A stretch of DNA of 64,000 nucleotides, from the NCBI GenBank assembly GCA_024998685.1, contig JACOEH010000009.1, forward strand, positions 1 through 64,000, written 5' to 3'. Source of the DNA: Nitrospira sp. (GTDB lineage: Bacteria; Nitrospirota; Nitrospiria; Nitrospirales; Nitrospiraceae). Positions 45,971 to 56,766 of the stretch are shown piece after piece. The position numbers and the translations under genes are program-made. Below the pieces are notes generated by a model that had not been told where the DNA came from, did no database searches, and worked only from the letters and a program-made list of their open reading frames with translations. How positions within the stretch are numbered: position 1 is the first letter of the stretch; each line of letters opens with the position of its first letter.

Positions 45971-48493
45971 CTACCGAGCCCAGGCGATGTGGTGAGTTTC
46001 AATCGGGACCGCCGCCTCAGGGTGGGTAGGCACGACGCGGGGAGTAAAGTGGTCAGACGGCCGCTCGGACTTGACGCTGCCCTGGTACACATGCCAGCCC
46101 GGCATGGTCGATGCCGCTTCCTCTCTGATCAATGGTCGGCACAGGGGGGATTGTCCTTCTTCCGGATCGGCATAGAGTTCGACCCTGACAGCGGCAGGCG
46201 CCAGCCCGCCTAAATAGATCGACACCAAGAAGCGCCACAACCCATCTTCGCGCGTGATGCGCACTTCTCCAAAGCGAATGCTCGGCCAATGTTGTTCCAG
46301 CGCAGCTTGCCAAGCAAGGAGCTGTTTCACCAAGCGTTCGCCTTTCGTCGCCCGCTGGCGATAGGTTTTGGTCGCGGGAAGGTAGAGGGTCTCTACATAC
46401 TCGCGCAACATGCGATTGCTGCTGAATGCGGGAGTGAGCCGGGCCATGCTTTCTCTGATCCGATCGACCCACTTGCCTGGGATGCCTCGCGCATCGCGGG
46501 TATAGAACTCCGGCACAATCGTTCCTTCCAACAGATCATAGAGCTGACCCGCCTCGACGGTGTCCCACTGCACATCGTCGTGCTCTCGACCGTCGCCCAC
46601 AGCCCAGCCCACTTCCGGGGCGTAGGCCTCAGCCCACCAGCCGTCCTGTTCAGAAAGGTTGAGCCCGCCGTTAACCAGGACTTTCATTCCACTCGTACCG
46701 CAAGCCTCCCAGGGACGTCTGGGCGTGTTGATCCAGACATCGACACCCCGCACCAGATGCTGAGCCAAGGCCATGTCGTAATCCGCGATGAAAATGACCC
46801 GCCGGCGAACCTCCGGCGAGCGCGCGAAACGCACGAACTGTTGGACGAGTCGCTTGCCCTCTTCATCCTGTGGATGAGCCTTTCCAGCCACCACAAGTTG
46901 GACCGGCCGTTTGGGGTGGTTCAAGAGCCGGGCCAACCGTTCGGGATCATGGAGCAACAACGTGGGACGCTTGTAGGCGGTGAATCGCCGGGCGAATCCG
47001 ATCGTCAAGGCCTGAGGGTCGAGAGCCTCCCGGATCGCCGAGACCGCCTCGGGATCGATACTGAGCAACTGATATTGATGCACCAGTCGTTGGCGCGCAT
47101 AGTTCACGAGGGCTTGCCGGCCTTGCGCGCGCAACTTCCAAAGGTCTTCGTCCGATACATCGCGGATCGCTTTGGGAAGTTCCTCCAAGGGGCCTTGCCA
47201 TCGCTCCTTGCCGCATGCCTCGCTCCAGAGAGTATCCGCCCATTCGGAGTTCCACGAGGGCACATGCACTCCATTGGTCACCGACGCCACAGGCACTTCG
47301 CGCTCCGGCCATCGTGGATAGATCGGTTGAAACAGCCGGCGGCTGACCGCGCCATGCAGCTTGCTGACCCCGTTTACCAAGAGACTTCCCCGCATGGCCA
47401 GCGCGGCCATGGTGAAAGGTTCCTCCGGATTCTGCCGGTCCTTCCGGCCTAAGCGGAGCAACTCCTCCATCGTCATCCCCAATTGTGCGACATAGTCGAG
47501 GAAAGTCCGTCGGATCAGGTCGGACGGAAATGCGTCGAAACCGGCCGCTACCGCAGTGTGCGTCGTAAAGATCGTGCCGGCTCTCGTCGCGCACCACGCT
47601 TCTGCGAAGGATTGCCCGGTCTTCTGCATGTGGCTTCGAGCCCGTTCCAACACCGCAAAGGCCGCGTGCCCCTCGTTGAGATGGCAGATGTCCGCCTCAA
47701 TGCCCAGCGCGAGGAGCATGCGCCAGCCGCCGATACCCAACACCATTTCCTGAATCAGACGGAGCTCCGGTCGGGCGTCGTAGAGTTTGCCCGTAATGCC
47801 TCGGTCGAACGGGCTGTTGAGCTGGTCATTGCTGTCCAACAAGTATAACGTGGTCCGTCCGACCTGCACGAACCAGACACGAAGAAATACGGTGCGACCC
47901 GGCAACTCGAGTGGGACGCGAAGCCATTCTCCCGTGGCCGGCATGACCGGTTGAATCGGAAGGCTGATCGGATCGTTGTATGGAAAGGCTTCGATTTGCC
48001 ATCCGTTGCCGTCCAGGAGTTGGCGGAAATATCCTTCTTGATAGAGGAGGCCGATGCCGACCATCGGCACATCGAGATCGCTGGCCGTCTTCAGCATATC
48101 TCCGGCCAGAATACCCAAGCCACCGGCATAAAGCGGAAGCGCCTCGCCCAGCCCGAACTCCATGCTGAAATAGGCGATCGTCTTGAGCGCCGGGTGAGGA
48201 TAGCACTCGCGACACCATCCGCGCTCGGCCAGATAGCTGCGCCTCGCGGCCACAACCTGTCGGAGTTCATTTCTAAACGCCGGATCGTGCGCCGCACGCT
48301 CCAACCGGTCATGCGACACGTACTGGAGAACCGCTCGCGGATTGCGGGTTTGCTCCCAGATATCGGGATCGAGCATCTTCCAAAGCCTGTCGCTGCTATT
48401 GACCCATGTCCACCTGAGATCGAGCGCCAGCTCCGCGAGCGATTCCAATTCCTCGGGAAGCGCGCGGAGCATCACGAATGGGTGCTTACTCAT
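45971..48493 (-). CDS. glgP: Alpha-glucan phosphorylase (short GT35 type)
   Basis: Releases glucose-1-phosphate from glycogen or maltodextrin with phosphate and PLP. It has 840 aa and the features of the archaeal/bacterial alpha-glucan phosphorylase family: the DUF3417-type N-terminus (LPEELESLAELALDLRWTWVNSS), YFSMEFGLGEALPLYAGGLGILAGD at about 110-134, TNGVHVPSW, and the PLP-lysine box EACGTSGMKVLVNGGLN near 610. AAGGAA is 8 bases before the ATG. Together with glgC and GH15 it indicates a full glycogen cycle. It lies 176 bp downstream of zwf on the same strand. Confidence 0.94.
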   Translation of the reverse strand: MSKHPFVMLRALPEELESLAELALDLRWTWVNSSDRLWKMLDPDIWEQTRNPRAVLQYVSHDRLERAAHDPAFRNELRQVVAARRSYLAERGWCRECYPHPALKTIAYFSMEFGLGEALPLYAGGLGILAGDMLKTASDLDVPMVGIGLLYQEGYFRQLLDGNGWQIEAFPYNDPISLPIQPVMPATGEWLRVPLELPGRTVFLRVWFVQVGRTTLYLLDSNDQLNSPFDRGITGKLYDARPELRLIQEMVLGIGGWRMLLALGIEADICHLNEGHAAFAVLERARSHMQKTGQSFAEAWCATRAGTIFTTHTAVAAGFDAFPSDLIRRTFLDYVAQLGMTMEELLRLGRKDRQNPEEPFTMAALAMRGSLLVNGVSKLHGAVSRRLFQPIYPRWPEREVPVASVTNGVHVPSWNSEWADTLWSEACGKERWQGPLEELPKAIRDVSDEDLWKLRAQGRQALVNYARQRLVHQYQLLSIDPEAVSAIREALDPQALTIGFARRFTAYKRPTLLLHDPERLARLLNHPKRPVQLVVAGKAHPQDEEGKRLVQQFVRFARSPEVRRRVIFIADYDMALAQHLVRGVDVWINTPRRPWEACGTSGMKVLVNGGLNLSEQDGWWAEAYAPEVGWAVGDGREHDDVQWDTVEAGQLYDLLEGTIVPEFYTRDARGIPGKWVDRIRESMARLTPAFSSNRMLREYVETLYLPATKTYRQRATKGERLVKQLLAWQAALEQHWPSIRFGEVRITREDGLWRFLVSIYLGGLAPAAVRVELYADPEEGQSPLCRPLIREEAASTMPGWHVYQGSVKSERPSDHFTPRVVPTHPEAAVPIETHHIAWAR

Positions 48494-48668
48494 GATGAGT
48501 TCCTTGCCCCCTTATAAAGGGTTGTCGATGGCACTTTTCAGGTGATGCACGCCGGCCTGTGGCGCCGGCTGCTCATGTCTCTCTCCGGCAGTTGGATCGC
48601 GACCTCCCGAGGAAGTCCGAACGCTCATGAAATTCGGATGCCGGATCAACCCGCAGCACGATGCTGGC

Positions 48669-50045
48669 TTATATGGCTCCTTGCGGATTATGCCAACCGC
48701 CCTCGCCGATGATCCGATCCGCCTCGTTGGGGCCCCAGGTGTTCGGCTCGTAGTCATACAGCGGCGTCGCTGACGTGAGGATGGGGGCCACGGCGCGCCA
48801 GGCGGCTTCCACTGCGTCTTCGCGCGCGAAGAGCCGGGCATCACCGCTCATGGCGTCTCCAATAAGACGTTCATAGGGATCCATATCGTCACCTGAGCCT
48901 TGATGCGCGACCAACTCCGTTCGTTTCCCCACCAGCGCCTCTCCCGGAAGCTTGACGTTTGTTCCCAGCGCGATTGAGACGTTTGGGCTGAGCTGAAACC
49001 GGATATAGTCGGCGAGCGGTGGCTCGTACTCATCCAATACGGGACAGCATGGTCGCTTGAACTCGATCAGCACCTCGGTGGCTGTCACAGGAAGACGCTT
49101 TCCGACGCGCACATAGAAGGGCACGTTTGCCCACCGATCACCGTCGAGGTAAAAACGAAGCGCAGCGAAGGTTTCGACCCGCGAGTCGGGAGCTACGCCC
49201 TGTTCCTGACGGTAACCGCGGAACTGGCCGCGTACGACATCGTAAGGGTTGAGCGGCCGGATTGTTTTCAGGGCGCTCGCCCGCGCCTCTCGTACCGACT
49301 CATGATCGTTCCCCGCCGGCTCCATCATGGTCAAGCACGCGATCACCATCAACATGTGGTTTTGCACCACATCGCGAATTGCTCCCGCTTCCTCGTAGAA
49401 ACGACCTCGGCCGGCCACCCCCAAACGTTCCGCCATCGTGATCTGCACGCGCTCAATGTGACGGGCGTTCCAGACCCCTTCAAAGAGCGGGTTGGCAAAG
49501 CGGAAGTAGAGTAAATTCTGGACCGGTTCCTTTCCCAGATAGTGATCGATGCGAAAGATCGCCTGCTCCGGAAACGAGGCGCGAAGTGTGCGATTCAGCG
49601 CTTGCGCCGACTTCAAATCTCGACCGAACGGCTTCTCGACGACCACACGGGCGTCCCGCGCGCATCCGGTCTTGTCCAACCCTTCGAGCACCGTCGCGAA
49701 TATGCTGGGAGGAACAGCCAGATAGTACAGTGGATGCGCGGCGCCGCTGAGTTCCTTCCGTAGACGCTCGAAAGTCGCTGTTTCGCCGTAGCCGCCGCTG
49801 ACATACCTGAGCAATCCCGAGAGCTTGGTAGAAGCCTGAACATCCAGGCCGGGATGTTTCGCCAGACTTTCGCCGACTCGAGCTCTGAACTGTTCGAGAC
49901 TCCATTGAGTTCTCGCCACCCCGATGACCGGCGCATCCAGGCGACCGCGCCGCACCATAGCCTGCAAAGCCGGAAAAATCTTCCTATGTGCGAGGTCTCC
50001 GCTGGCCCCGAATAGGATGAGCGCATCCGATTGTGAGACTGCCAT
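48669..50045 (-). CDS. zwf: Glucose-6-phosphate dehydrogenase, copy 1
   Basis: First step of the oxidative pentose-phosphate pathway; oxidises glucose-6-phosphate with NAD(P). 458 aa. The dinucleotide motif GASGDLAHRKIFPAL is at 13-27, and the substrate/catalytic site is IDHYLGKEPVQNLL at about 167-180. A second zwf paralogue is encoded directly upstream (50266-51645), separated by 220 bp. GAGGAG precedes the ATG. The two differ throughout, so they are old paralogues and not a recent duplication. Confidence 0.94.
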   Translation of the reverse strand: MAVSQSDALILFGASGDLAHRKIFPALQAMVRRGRLDAPVIGVARTQWSLEQFRARVGESLAKHPGLDVQASTKLSGLLRYVSGGYGETATFERLRKELSGAAHPLYYLAVPPSIFATVLEGLDKTGCARDARVVVEKPFGRDLKSAQALNRTLRASFPEQAIFRIDHYLGKEPVQNLLYFRFANPLFEGVWNARHIERVQITMAERLGVAGRGRFYEEAGAIRDVVQNHMLMVIACLTMMEPAGNDHESVREARASALKTIRPLNPYDVVRGQFRGYRQEQGVAPDSRVETFAALRFYLDGDRWANVPFYVRVGKRLPVTATEVLIEFKRPCCPVLDEYEPPLADYIRFQLSPNVSIALGTNVKLPGEALVGKRTELVAHQGSGDDMDPYERLIGDAMSGDARLFAREDAVEAAWRAVAPILTSATPLYDYEPNTWGPNEADRIIGEGGWHNPQGAI

Positions 50046-50265
50046 ACTCAGGCTCCTCGTGGGGCGACTCCTTGACCCCTATGTCTCCCAAGCTCAGACC
50101 TCATGGCCCACAGCCCTGCCGCATTTTCCAGCGAGGCGGGCCGCCGGTCCCCATGCTCCTATTCGTAATAAGAGCCCTCCCTTCTATCTATCCTTCTGCT
50201 CAAGGAGGAGGTACACACAGCGCGGGGATTGTCGTTAGAGACGGACCACGATCCCGTGTTGTGCT

Positions 50266-51645
50266 TCAGCTTGTCACAATCGGGTTTTGCCAACCTCCGG
50301 GAGGCGCGACTTTCTGATCGACCTCAGTGGGCCCCCAACTGCCGGGCGCATATTCGTAGACCGGGGTGTCGGTCTTCAGCACCGGATCCACGATGCGCCA
50401 GGCCTCTTCAATGTAATCTTCTCGGGCGAACGATGTCGCGTCTCCGGCCATCGCCTCTCTGAACAGCCGCTCGTATGCATTCATCTCTTCGGCACCGGGG
50501 TGACGACTCGCCAGGAGCTCTACCTGCTGGCCGGTTGTTTTCTCTTCCGGGTCCATGACCATCATGCCGAAGGCACTTGTCGTATCGGGACTGATGCGGA
50601 AGCGGAAATAGTTCTGCGCAGGAAGGCAAGTCGGAAAGACAGTCGGCGGTCGGCGCAAGCGGATGACGATCTCCGTGCAGGTCACGGGGAGCGACTTTCC
50701 GGCTCGGATGTAGAACGGGACGCCTTGCCAGCGCCACGAATTGACGCTCAGCTGCATGGCCGCGAAGGTTTCGACTGTCGAATCGGACGCCACGCCGGCT
50801 TCCCTCCGGTAACCTCGAAACTGCCCGCGGACAAGATGTTTCGCCTCCAGCGGCGGAATGGCCTTCAGAACCTTGACCTTTTCATTTCGGACCGAGGTGC
50901 TGTCGGTCTTCACCGGCGGCTCCATGGCCAGATACGCTAAGATCTGCAAGAGGTGATTCTGAACCACGTCGCGGATCGCGCCGGTTTGCTCGTAGAACGC
51001 GCCTCGGCCCTGGACTCCGAAATTCTCCGCCATCGTGATCTGTACGCTGTCGATCTGATTACGGTTCCAGAACGACTCCAGAAGCACGTTCGCGAAACGG
51101 ACGAAGATCATGTTACGCACCGGACGCTTGCCGAGGTAATGGTCGATGCGAAAGATCGAGTTCTCGTTGAAGGAGCCGAGGAGAATCCGATTGAGTTCCT
51201 GGGCCGAGGCGAGGTCATGCCCGAAAGGCTTTTCAACGATGACGCGGGCATTCTCGACACAGCCCGCTTTAGCCAGTTGTTCCACGACCGGTCCGAACAG
51301 CGAGGGAGGGATAGCGAGGTAGTGGATCGGCCGCTGTGCGGACCCCAATTCTTTGCGGATAGCCTGAAAGGTCGCGGCGTCCTTGTAGTCGCCCTCGACA
51401 TAGCGCAGCAGATCGCCCAGCTTGTCGAAGGCTGCCGCGTCGAGTCCGCCGCCGTGCCGCTCGATGCTCTCCCGCGCATACGAGCGGAATCGGTCGAGGT
51501 TCCAATCGACCTTCGCCACGCCGATGATCGGTACGTTCAGGTAACCGTGTTTCACCATCGCGTGCAGCGACGGGAAGATTTTCTTGTGCGCCAAGTCGCC
51601 CGTGGCGCCGAAAAAGACCAGGGCGTCGGAATGGAGACCATTCAT
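50266..51645 (-). CDS. zwf: Glucose-6-phosphate dehydrogenase, copy 2
   Basis: Paralogue of the adjacent dehydrogenase; 459 aa. Motifs are GATGDLAHKKIFPSL at the N-terminus and IDHYLGKRPVRNMIFVRFAN. It has Arg in the catalytic block (GKRPVRN) where copy 1 has GKEPVQN. It starts 12 bases after the gnd stop, so it is co-transcribed with gnd. The cofactor preference of each copy (NAD or NADP) cannot be told by eye. Confidence 0.94.
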   Translation of the reverse strand: MNGLHSDALVFFGATGDLAHKKIFPSLHAMVKHGYLNVPIIGVAKVDWNLDRFRSYARESIERHGGGLDAAAFDKLGDLLRYVEGDYKDAATFQAIRKELGSAQRPIHYLAIPPSLFGPVVEQLAKAGCVENARVIVEKPFGHDLASAQELNRILLGSFNENSIFRIDHYLGKRPVRNMIFVRFANVLLESFWNRNQIDSVQITMAENFGVQGRGAFYEQTGAIRDVVQNHLLQILAYLAMEPPVKTDSTSVRNEKVKVLKAIPPLEAKHLVRGQFRGYRREAGVASDSTVETFAAMQLSVNSWRWQGVPFYIRAGKSLPVTCTEIVIRLRRPPTVFPTCLPAQNYFRFRISPDTTSAFGMMVMDPEEKTTGQQVELLASRHPGAEEMNAYERLFREAMAGDATSFAREDYIEEAWRIVDPVLKTDTPVYEYAPGSWGPTEVDQKVAPPGGWQNPIVTS

Positions 51646-51657
51646 CGCTTCTCCTCC

Positions 51658-52677
51658 TCACTTCGCGGATTTTTCCACATGGCCGCCGAATGCATAGCGC
51701 ATCGCCGAGAGCAGTTTATCCGCAAAATCCGCCTCACCGCGCGAGCTGAACCGCTCATACAGCGCCGCCGTCAAGACATGAGCCGGCACAGCCTCATCGA
51801 CGGCGGCCTTGATCGTCCAGCGTCCCTCGCCCGAATCCGAGACCCTTCCCGTGAATGTCGAGAGGGTAGGATCCTCGATCAGGGCGCTCGCCGTCAGATC
51901 CAACAACCATGAGGCGATCACGCTGCCGCGCCGCCACACTTCCGCGATGTCAGGCAGATTGAGGTCGTATTGGTAGTGCTCGGGGTCGCGCAACGGCGTC
52001 GTTTCGGCATCGACGTCATGTGTCTGCTTGCCGACGTTGGCGGCGCGCAGGACACCGAGTCCCTCGGCATACGCGGCCATGAGGCCGTATTCGATGCCGT
52101 TGTGGACCATCTTGACGAAGTGACCGGCGCCGTTTGGGCCGCAGTGCAGATATCCCTCCTCAGCGGTCCCGCCGACCCGTTCACGCCCCGGCGTACGTGG
52201 TACGCTGTGACCTCTGCCGGGAGCCAGCCGGGCGAAGATCGGATCGAGATGCGTGATCACTGTCGGCTCGCCTCCGATCATCATGCAGTAGCCGCGATCA
52301 AACCCCCAGACCCCGCCGCTGGTCCCCACATCCACATAATGGATTCCTTTCGGTGCGAGTTCCTTGGCGCGTCGGATGTCGTCTATGTAGTATGAATTTC
52401 CGCCGTCGATGAGGATGTCGTCGGACTCAAGATAGGGGAGGAGATCGGCGATCATCTTGTCGACCGCGGCTGCCGGGACCATCAGCCAGACCGCCCTCGG
52501 TTTCGTGAGTTTCTTGACGAAATCGGCGAGCGTGGAAGACCCCACAGCGTTTTCCTTGGCCAACTCCTGCACGATTTTCGACGACAGGTCGTAGACCACG
52601 CACTGATGCCCCCCCTTGAGCAGCCGCCGCACCATGTTCGCGCCCATCCTTCCCAGACCAATCATGCCGATTTGCAT
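51658..52677 (-). CDS. gnd: 6-phosphogluconate dehydrogenase (decarboxylating), short type
   Basis: Second dehydrogenase of the oxidative pentose-phosphate pathway, forming ribulose-5-phosphate and CO2. 339 aa from ATG 52677 (AAAAAGGAG just upstream; the frame extends to 52722). N-terminal Rossmann motif [12 protein letters not shown], then GGNSYYIDD and the catalytic-site [19 protein letters not shown]. The short length matches the YqeC/GndA-like class. It has an insertion with a Pro/Arg/Gly-rich loop before the catalytic block ([16 protein letters not shown]). Confidence 0.93.
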   Translation of the reverse strand: MQIGMIGLGRMGANMVRRLLKGGHQCVVYDLSSKIVQELAKENAVGSSTLADFVKKLTKPRAVWLMVPAAAVDKMIADLLPYLESDDILIDGGNSYYIDDIRRAKELAPKGIHYVDVGTSGGVWGFDRGYCMMIGGEPTVITHLDPIFARLAPGRGHSVPRTPGRERVGGTAEEGYLHCGPNGAGHFVKMVHNGIEYGLMAAYAEGLGVLRAANVGKQTHDVDAETTPLRDPEHYQYDLNLPDIAEVWRRGSVIASWLLDLTASALIEDPTLSTFTGRVSDSGEGRWTIKAAVDEAVPAHVLTAALYERFSSRGEADFADKLLSAMRYAFGGHVEKSAK

Positions 52678-52797
52678 AGATCGCTCCTTTTTGTGAACGG
52701 ATCGCTCTATCGAGACAAACAAGTTTCAAACACCTGCGCAAAGTCCGCCCCAAGAATGGAAGGGGCAAGTCTCATGGCATCTGTGTTCATGGCCGCT

Positions 52798-53697
52798 TCA
52801 AGTGTTGGATGCATCAAAGATGCTTTGAATGCATGTATCCAGCATGGCGTTGAACTCAGCATCGGATTGCTGGGCCGTCAGCCCTTCCACCAGCGCCCGC
52901 GAAAAGCTTGCCACGATGCCGTGATTTCTGCGTAGGCGATCATTGGCTTCTTCCCGTCCATATCCGCCCGACAGCGCAACGACCCTCACGACATTGGGAT
53001 TTTGGACGCACTCGACGTAGAAATCGTCTTGCTCCGGCAGCGTGAGCTTGAGCATGACCGATTCACCTGTTCGCAGGTGATGGAGTTGCTCGAGGATGCT
53101 TGCTTTGAGCAACTGCTCGGCCTTGGCCTTTTCCCGGCTGTGAATGTCGACTTCCGGTTCGATGATCGGCACGAGGCCGGCTGCGATGATATGCCCGACC
53201 AGATCGAATTGCTGGCTCACGATATCCTGGATGCCTCGAGGATTGGCTTGCTTAATCAATGAGCGCATCTTGGTTCCGAAGATGCCGTTCATTTTGGCTT
53301 TGCCGAGCAACGGGGCCAGCGCGGGAATCGGTTTCATCAGCTGGACTCCGTCCTTCTCGGCTGCGAGGCCCTTGTCTATCTTCAGAAAAGGCACAATGCC
53401 TTTCACGTTCCAGAGATAATCCGCGGTAGGCCGCTTTTCGACATTCCTGTCCATGGTGTTTTCGAAGAGGATGGCGCCGATGATCCGCTCGCCGGTGAAG
53501 CTGGGGCTGGTCATGATGCGCGTGCGCATCTGATGCGCGAGCGCGAACATTTCGTCCTCGTTGGACCACGCATTGTCTTTGATTCCGTACAGACGCAGCG
53601 CACCGGGCGTGCTGCCGCCGCTTTGATCCAGCGCCGCAATAAAACCGGGATGGGTCTTCATCTTTCGGTGCTGTTCGTCAACGCCGGGAGTTCTCAT
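52798..53697 (-). CDS. Fructose-bisphosphate aldolase class I
   Basis: Cleaves or forms fructose-1,6-bisphosphate by Schiff-base chemistry, 299 aa. It closely fits the Fda-type bacterial class I aldolases: [17 protein letters not shown] near the N-terminus, [26 protein letters not shown], the presumed Schiff-base Lys in VMLKLTLPE, and VVALSGGY. Its ATG overlaps the pgi stop as ATGA, indicating translational coupling. The C-terminal [19 protein letters not shown] is typical of the family. Confidence 0.94.
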   Translation of the reverse strand: MRTPGVDEQHRKMKTHPGFIAALDQSGGSTPGALRLYGIKDNAWSNEDEMFALAHQMRTRIMTSPSFTGERIIGAILFENTMDRNVEKRPTADYLWNVKGIVPFLKIDKGLAAEKDGVQLMKPIPALAPLLGKAKMNGIFGTKMRSLIKQANPRGIQDIVSQQFDLVGHIIAAGLVPIIEPEVDIHSREKAKAEQLLKASILEQLHHLRTGESVMLKLTLPEQDDFYVECVQNPNVVRVVALSGGYGREEANDRLRRNHGIVASFSRALVEGLTAQQSDAEFNAMLDTCIQSIFDASNT

Positions 53698-55337
53698 GTC
53701 GTCTGCCTCAGTGTTCGGTAACGACGGATCAGGTTGTTGGTTGAACTATCATGGCTGAGAGCGGGCTCCTCCTTGTTTTCGAGTTCCGGAATAATGCGCT
53801 GAGCCAGCATCTTGCCTAACTCCACACCCCACTGATCGAACGAATCAATGTTCCAGATCGCGCCTTGTGTAAAGACGCTGTGCTCGTAGAGGGCGATGAG
53901 CTTGCCGAGCGTTTCCGGCGTGAGCCGCTCGGCCAGGATCGTGTTCGATGGTCGGTTACCTTCGAAGACCCTGTGGGGGACGAGCCAATCCGGCGTGCCC
54001 TCCGACTTGACCTGCTCAGGCGTCTTGCCGAAGGCCAACGCTTCGGTCTGGGCGAAGACGTTCGCGACGAGCATGTCATGGTGCCGTCTGAGCGGGTGCA
54101 GCGGTTGCATGAACGCGATGAAATCGCACGGGATGAGCCTGGTTCCCTGGTGGATCAACTGATAGAAAGAGTGCTGGCCGTTGGTGCCCGGCTCGCCCCA
54201 ATAGATCGGGCCCGTATCCCAGGCAACGAGACTCCCATCCAGCGTGACCTGTTTGCCGTTGCTTTCCATCGTCAACTGCTGCAGATAGGCGGGAAAGCGC
54301 TTCAGGTACTGTTCATACGGTAGGACCGCGATGGTTTGGGCGCCGAAGAAGTTGGTATACCACACAGCCAGCAGACCCATGAGAACCGGCAAATTATGCT
54401 CGAACGGAGCGGTGCGAAAATGCTCGTCCATTTGATGAAACCCGTCGAGCATGGCACGGAATTGTTCGGCGCCGATGGCGATCATCGTCGAGAGACCGAT
54501 CGCGGAATCCATCGAGTAGCGCCCGCCGACCCAGTCCCAAAACTCAAACATGTTGGCGGGGTCGATGCCGAACTTCGTCACCTCCTTCGCGTTCGTTGAG
54601 ACGGCGACGCAATGCTTGGCGACGGATGTGTCGTCGCCTCCCAAGCCGGCCAGCAACCACTTGCGGGCCGTGTGGGCATTGGTCATCGTCTCCAACGTCG
54701 TAAAGGTCTTTGAGGAAATGATAAAGAGGCTCTCCGCCGGGTCGAGATCACGGACGGCTTCCGCGAAGTCGGTGCCATCGACGTTGGAAACGAAGCGAAA
54801 TGTGACGGCGCGTTCGCTGTAATGTTTCAGCGCTTCATAGGCCATCACCGGTCCGAGGTCGGACCCTCCGATGCCGATGTTGATGACGTTGCGAATGCGC
54901 TTGCCGGTATGGCCTTTCCAGGCGCCGCTCCGCACGCGATCGGAGAAATCCGCCATCTTGTCGAGCACGGCATGGACCTGAGACACCACGTTCCGGCCAT
55001 CGGCGAGAATCGATGCGCCTCTCGGCGCGCGCAGGGCCATGTGCAGGACGGCTCGTTTTTCCGTGACATTGATTTTTTCTCCTCGAAACATGGCATCGAT
55101 ACGCCCACGCAAGTTTGATTCCTCCGCCAGGCGCAGGAGCAGCCGGAGGGTTTCGTCTGTCATGCGGTTCTTCGAATAATCGAAGTAGAGGCCCGCCGCC
55201 TGGGCTGTCATGCGCTCGCCTCGCTTCGGATCATTCGCGAAGAGATCGCGCAGATGCAGCGCGCGGATATCCTGATAATGCGCCGCGAGGTCTTTCCAGG
55301 CTTGGCGTTCAGTGAGCGGTGCGACCGGTGCGTTCAT
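53694..55337 (-). CDS. pgi: Glucose-6-phosphate isomerase
   Basis: Interconverts glucose-6-phosphate and fructose-6-phosphate, 547 aa. The start is ATG 55337 behind AAAGGGGGA; the frame extends to 55388. Signatures are [31 protein letters not shown], the [12 protein letters not shown] segment, and [23 protein letters not shown] with the catalytic His. Sits between the aldolase gene and two transaldolases. Confidence 0.96.
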   Translation of the reverse strand: MNAPVAPLTERQAWKDLAAHYQDIRALHLRDLFANDPKRGERMTAQAAGLYFDYSKNRMTDETLRLLLRLAEESNLRGRIDAMFRGEKINVTEKRAVLHMALRAPRGASILADGRNVVSQVHAVLDKMADFSDRVRSGAWKGHTGKRIRNVINIGIGGSDLGPVMAYEALKHYSERAVTFRFVSNVDGTDFAEAVRDLDPAESLFIISSKTFTTLETMTNAHTARKWLLAGLGGDDTSVAKHCVAVSTNAKEVTKFGIDPANMFEFWDWVGGRYSMDSAIGLSTMIAIGAEQFRAMLDGFHQMDEHFRTAPFEHNLPVLMGLLAVWYTNFFGAQTIAVLPYEQYLKRFPAYLQQLTMESNGKQVTLDGSLVAWDTGPIYWGEPGTNGQHSFYQLIHQGTRLIPCDFIAFMQPLHPLRRHHDMLVANVFAQTEALAFGKTPEQVKSEGTPDWLVPHRVFEGNRPSNTILAERLTPETLGKLIALYEHSVFTQGAIWNIDSFDQWGVELGKMLAQRIIPELENKEEPALSHDSSTNNLIRRYRTLRQTT

Positions 55338-55466
55338 GTCTTCCCCCTTTCGACTCTTGAATCGCGAGACCCGACGGTGTCGAAGCACATTCCGCCCGCC
55401 ACCGTCCTGAATGCACCATGGACGAAATACAAGGTCGCCCTGTTTCTATAGCGGCGCCACTTCCAT

Positions 55467-56555
55467 CTAGCTCGCCTTCGCAAGAGCCGCGCTCTTGAAA
55501 GTGATCACTCTCATGAGATCGTTCCAGGAATTCACGAACGACTTCGCTCCTTCGTCCTGCAACCTTGCGGCCAACCCATCGACGTCGATGCCCGCTTTGG
55601 CGAACTGATCCAATGTCGCCTCGCTATCGCCGCCGTCAGCCGACATGATCTCGTTGAACTCGCCATGATCGGCGAGGGCCTTTAAGGTACCCTCCGGCAT
55701 CGTGTTCACCGTAAAGGGCGCAGCCAGGGCCTTGATATACAGCACATCGGAGGCTTGAGGGTCTTTCGTTCCCGTGCTGGCCCAGAGCAGACGTTGCGGA
55801 CGGGCGCCGACGTTGTAAATGCGCAACCAGCGCGGCAAGTCGAGCTGACTGCGAACTGCCTTGTACGTGCGTTTGGCGATGGCGATGCCGAGCCTGTTGC
55901 TCAGAGGGGCGGGCACCTTGCCCGCCACGGCGGTGTCCCAACGGCTGACGAACAGCGAGGCCACGGATGCGACCTCGGGGTCGCGTCCTGCATCGATGCG
56001 CCGTTCGATCCCGCGCAAGAAAGCCTCGGCCGCCGCCAAGTACTGCTCACGGGAGAATAAGAGGGTCACATTGACAGGCACGCCGGCGAAGATCGCCTCC
56101 TCGATGGCGGGCAGCCCTTCCTTGGTGCCGGGAATTTTGATCAAGAGGTTGGGACGACCGGCCCGGCCGTGCAGACTCTTGGCTGCGGCGAGGGTGCCGG
56201 CGGTGTCATGGACCAGAAGAGGCGAAACCTCTAACGAGACCCATCCGTCCACCCCGTTGGTTCGGTCGTAGATGGGTCGAAAGAGGTCCGCCGCCCGGGT
56301 GAGATCCTCCAATGCGAGCTCGAAGAAGAGCTCCTCTTCCGACTTGCCCTCTTTGATCTTCCTACGGATTGCCGCATCGTAAGCGGTGCTGTTTTTGATG
56401 GCGTGGTCGAAAATGGTTGGATTGGAGGTGAGTCCCGTCACCGATAGCTCGTCGATATAGCGCTGGAGCGTACCGCTGGTCAGCAAGTCGCGCGTGATGT
56501 TATCGAGCCAGAGGCTCTGGCCCAGATTATGGAGCAATTGTGTCGCTTTCATCAT
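55467..56555 (-). CDS. tal: Transaldolase, copy 1
   Basis: Transfers dihydroxyacetone units in the pentose-phosphate pathway, 362 aa. It shows the bacterial/actinobacterial-type long transaldolase pattern: LGQSLWLDNITRDLL, VTGLTSNPTIFDHAI, NLLIKIPGTKEGLPAIEEAI, PVNVTLLFSREQY, and the Lys in LLWASTGTKDP. A second transaldolase is encoded 211 bp upstream. Downstream of it lie pgi and the aldolase gene. Confidence 0.93.
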   Translation of the reverse strand: MMKATQLLHNLGQSLWLDNITRDLLTSGTLQRYIDELSVTGLTSNPTIFDHAIKNSTAYDAAIRRKIKEGKSEEELFFELALEDLTRAADLFRPIYDRTNGVDGWVSLEVSPLLVHDTAGTLAAAKSLHGRAGRPNLLIKIPGTKEGLPAIEEAIFAGVPVNVTLLFSREQYLAAAEAFLRGIERRIDAGRDPEVASVASLFVSRWDTAVAGKVPAPLSNRLGIAIAKRTYKAVRSQLDLPRWLRIYNVGARPQRLLWASTGTKDPQASDVLYIKALAAPFTVNTMPEGTLKALADHGEFNEIMSADGGDSEATLDQFAKAGIDVDGLAARLQDEGAKSFVNSWNDLMRVITFKSAALAKAS

Positions 56556-56766
56556 GTCACCTCCGCGAGTCGATCACACAAGTCATATTATTGAGTCCAC
56601 CACGGCGTTCGATCCGGGAGCTTCTTTGGCCGGCGCGCAGGTCGCGTCGGCATGTACCATCGGAGGGCCCGCACCGACAATTCAGATACATTGACTCCCA
56701 TCATCGCTGTCGGCGCGAGGCCGAAACAGGATAAAGCGGAATCCCGACCGCCGACATCGGGAAAAT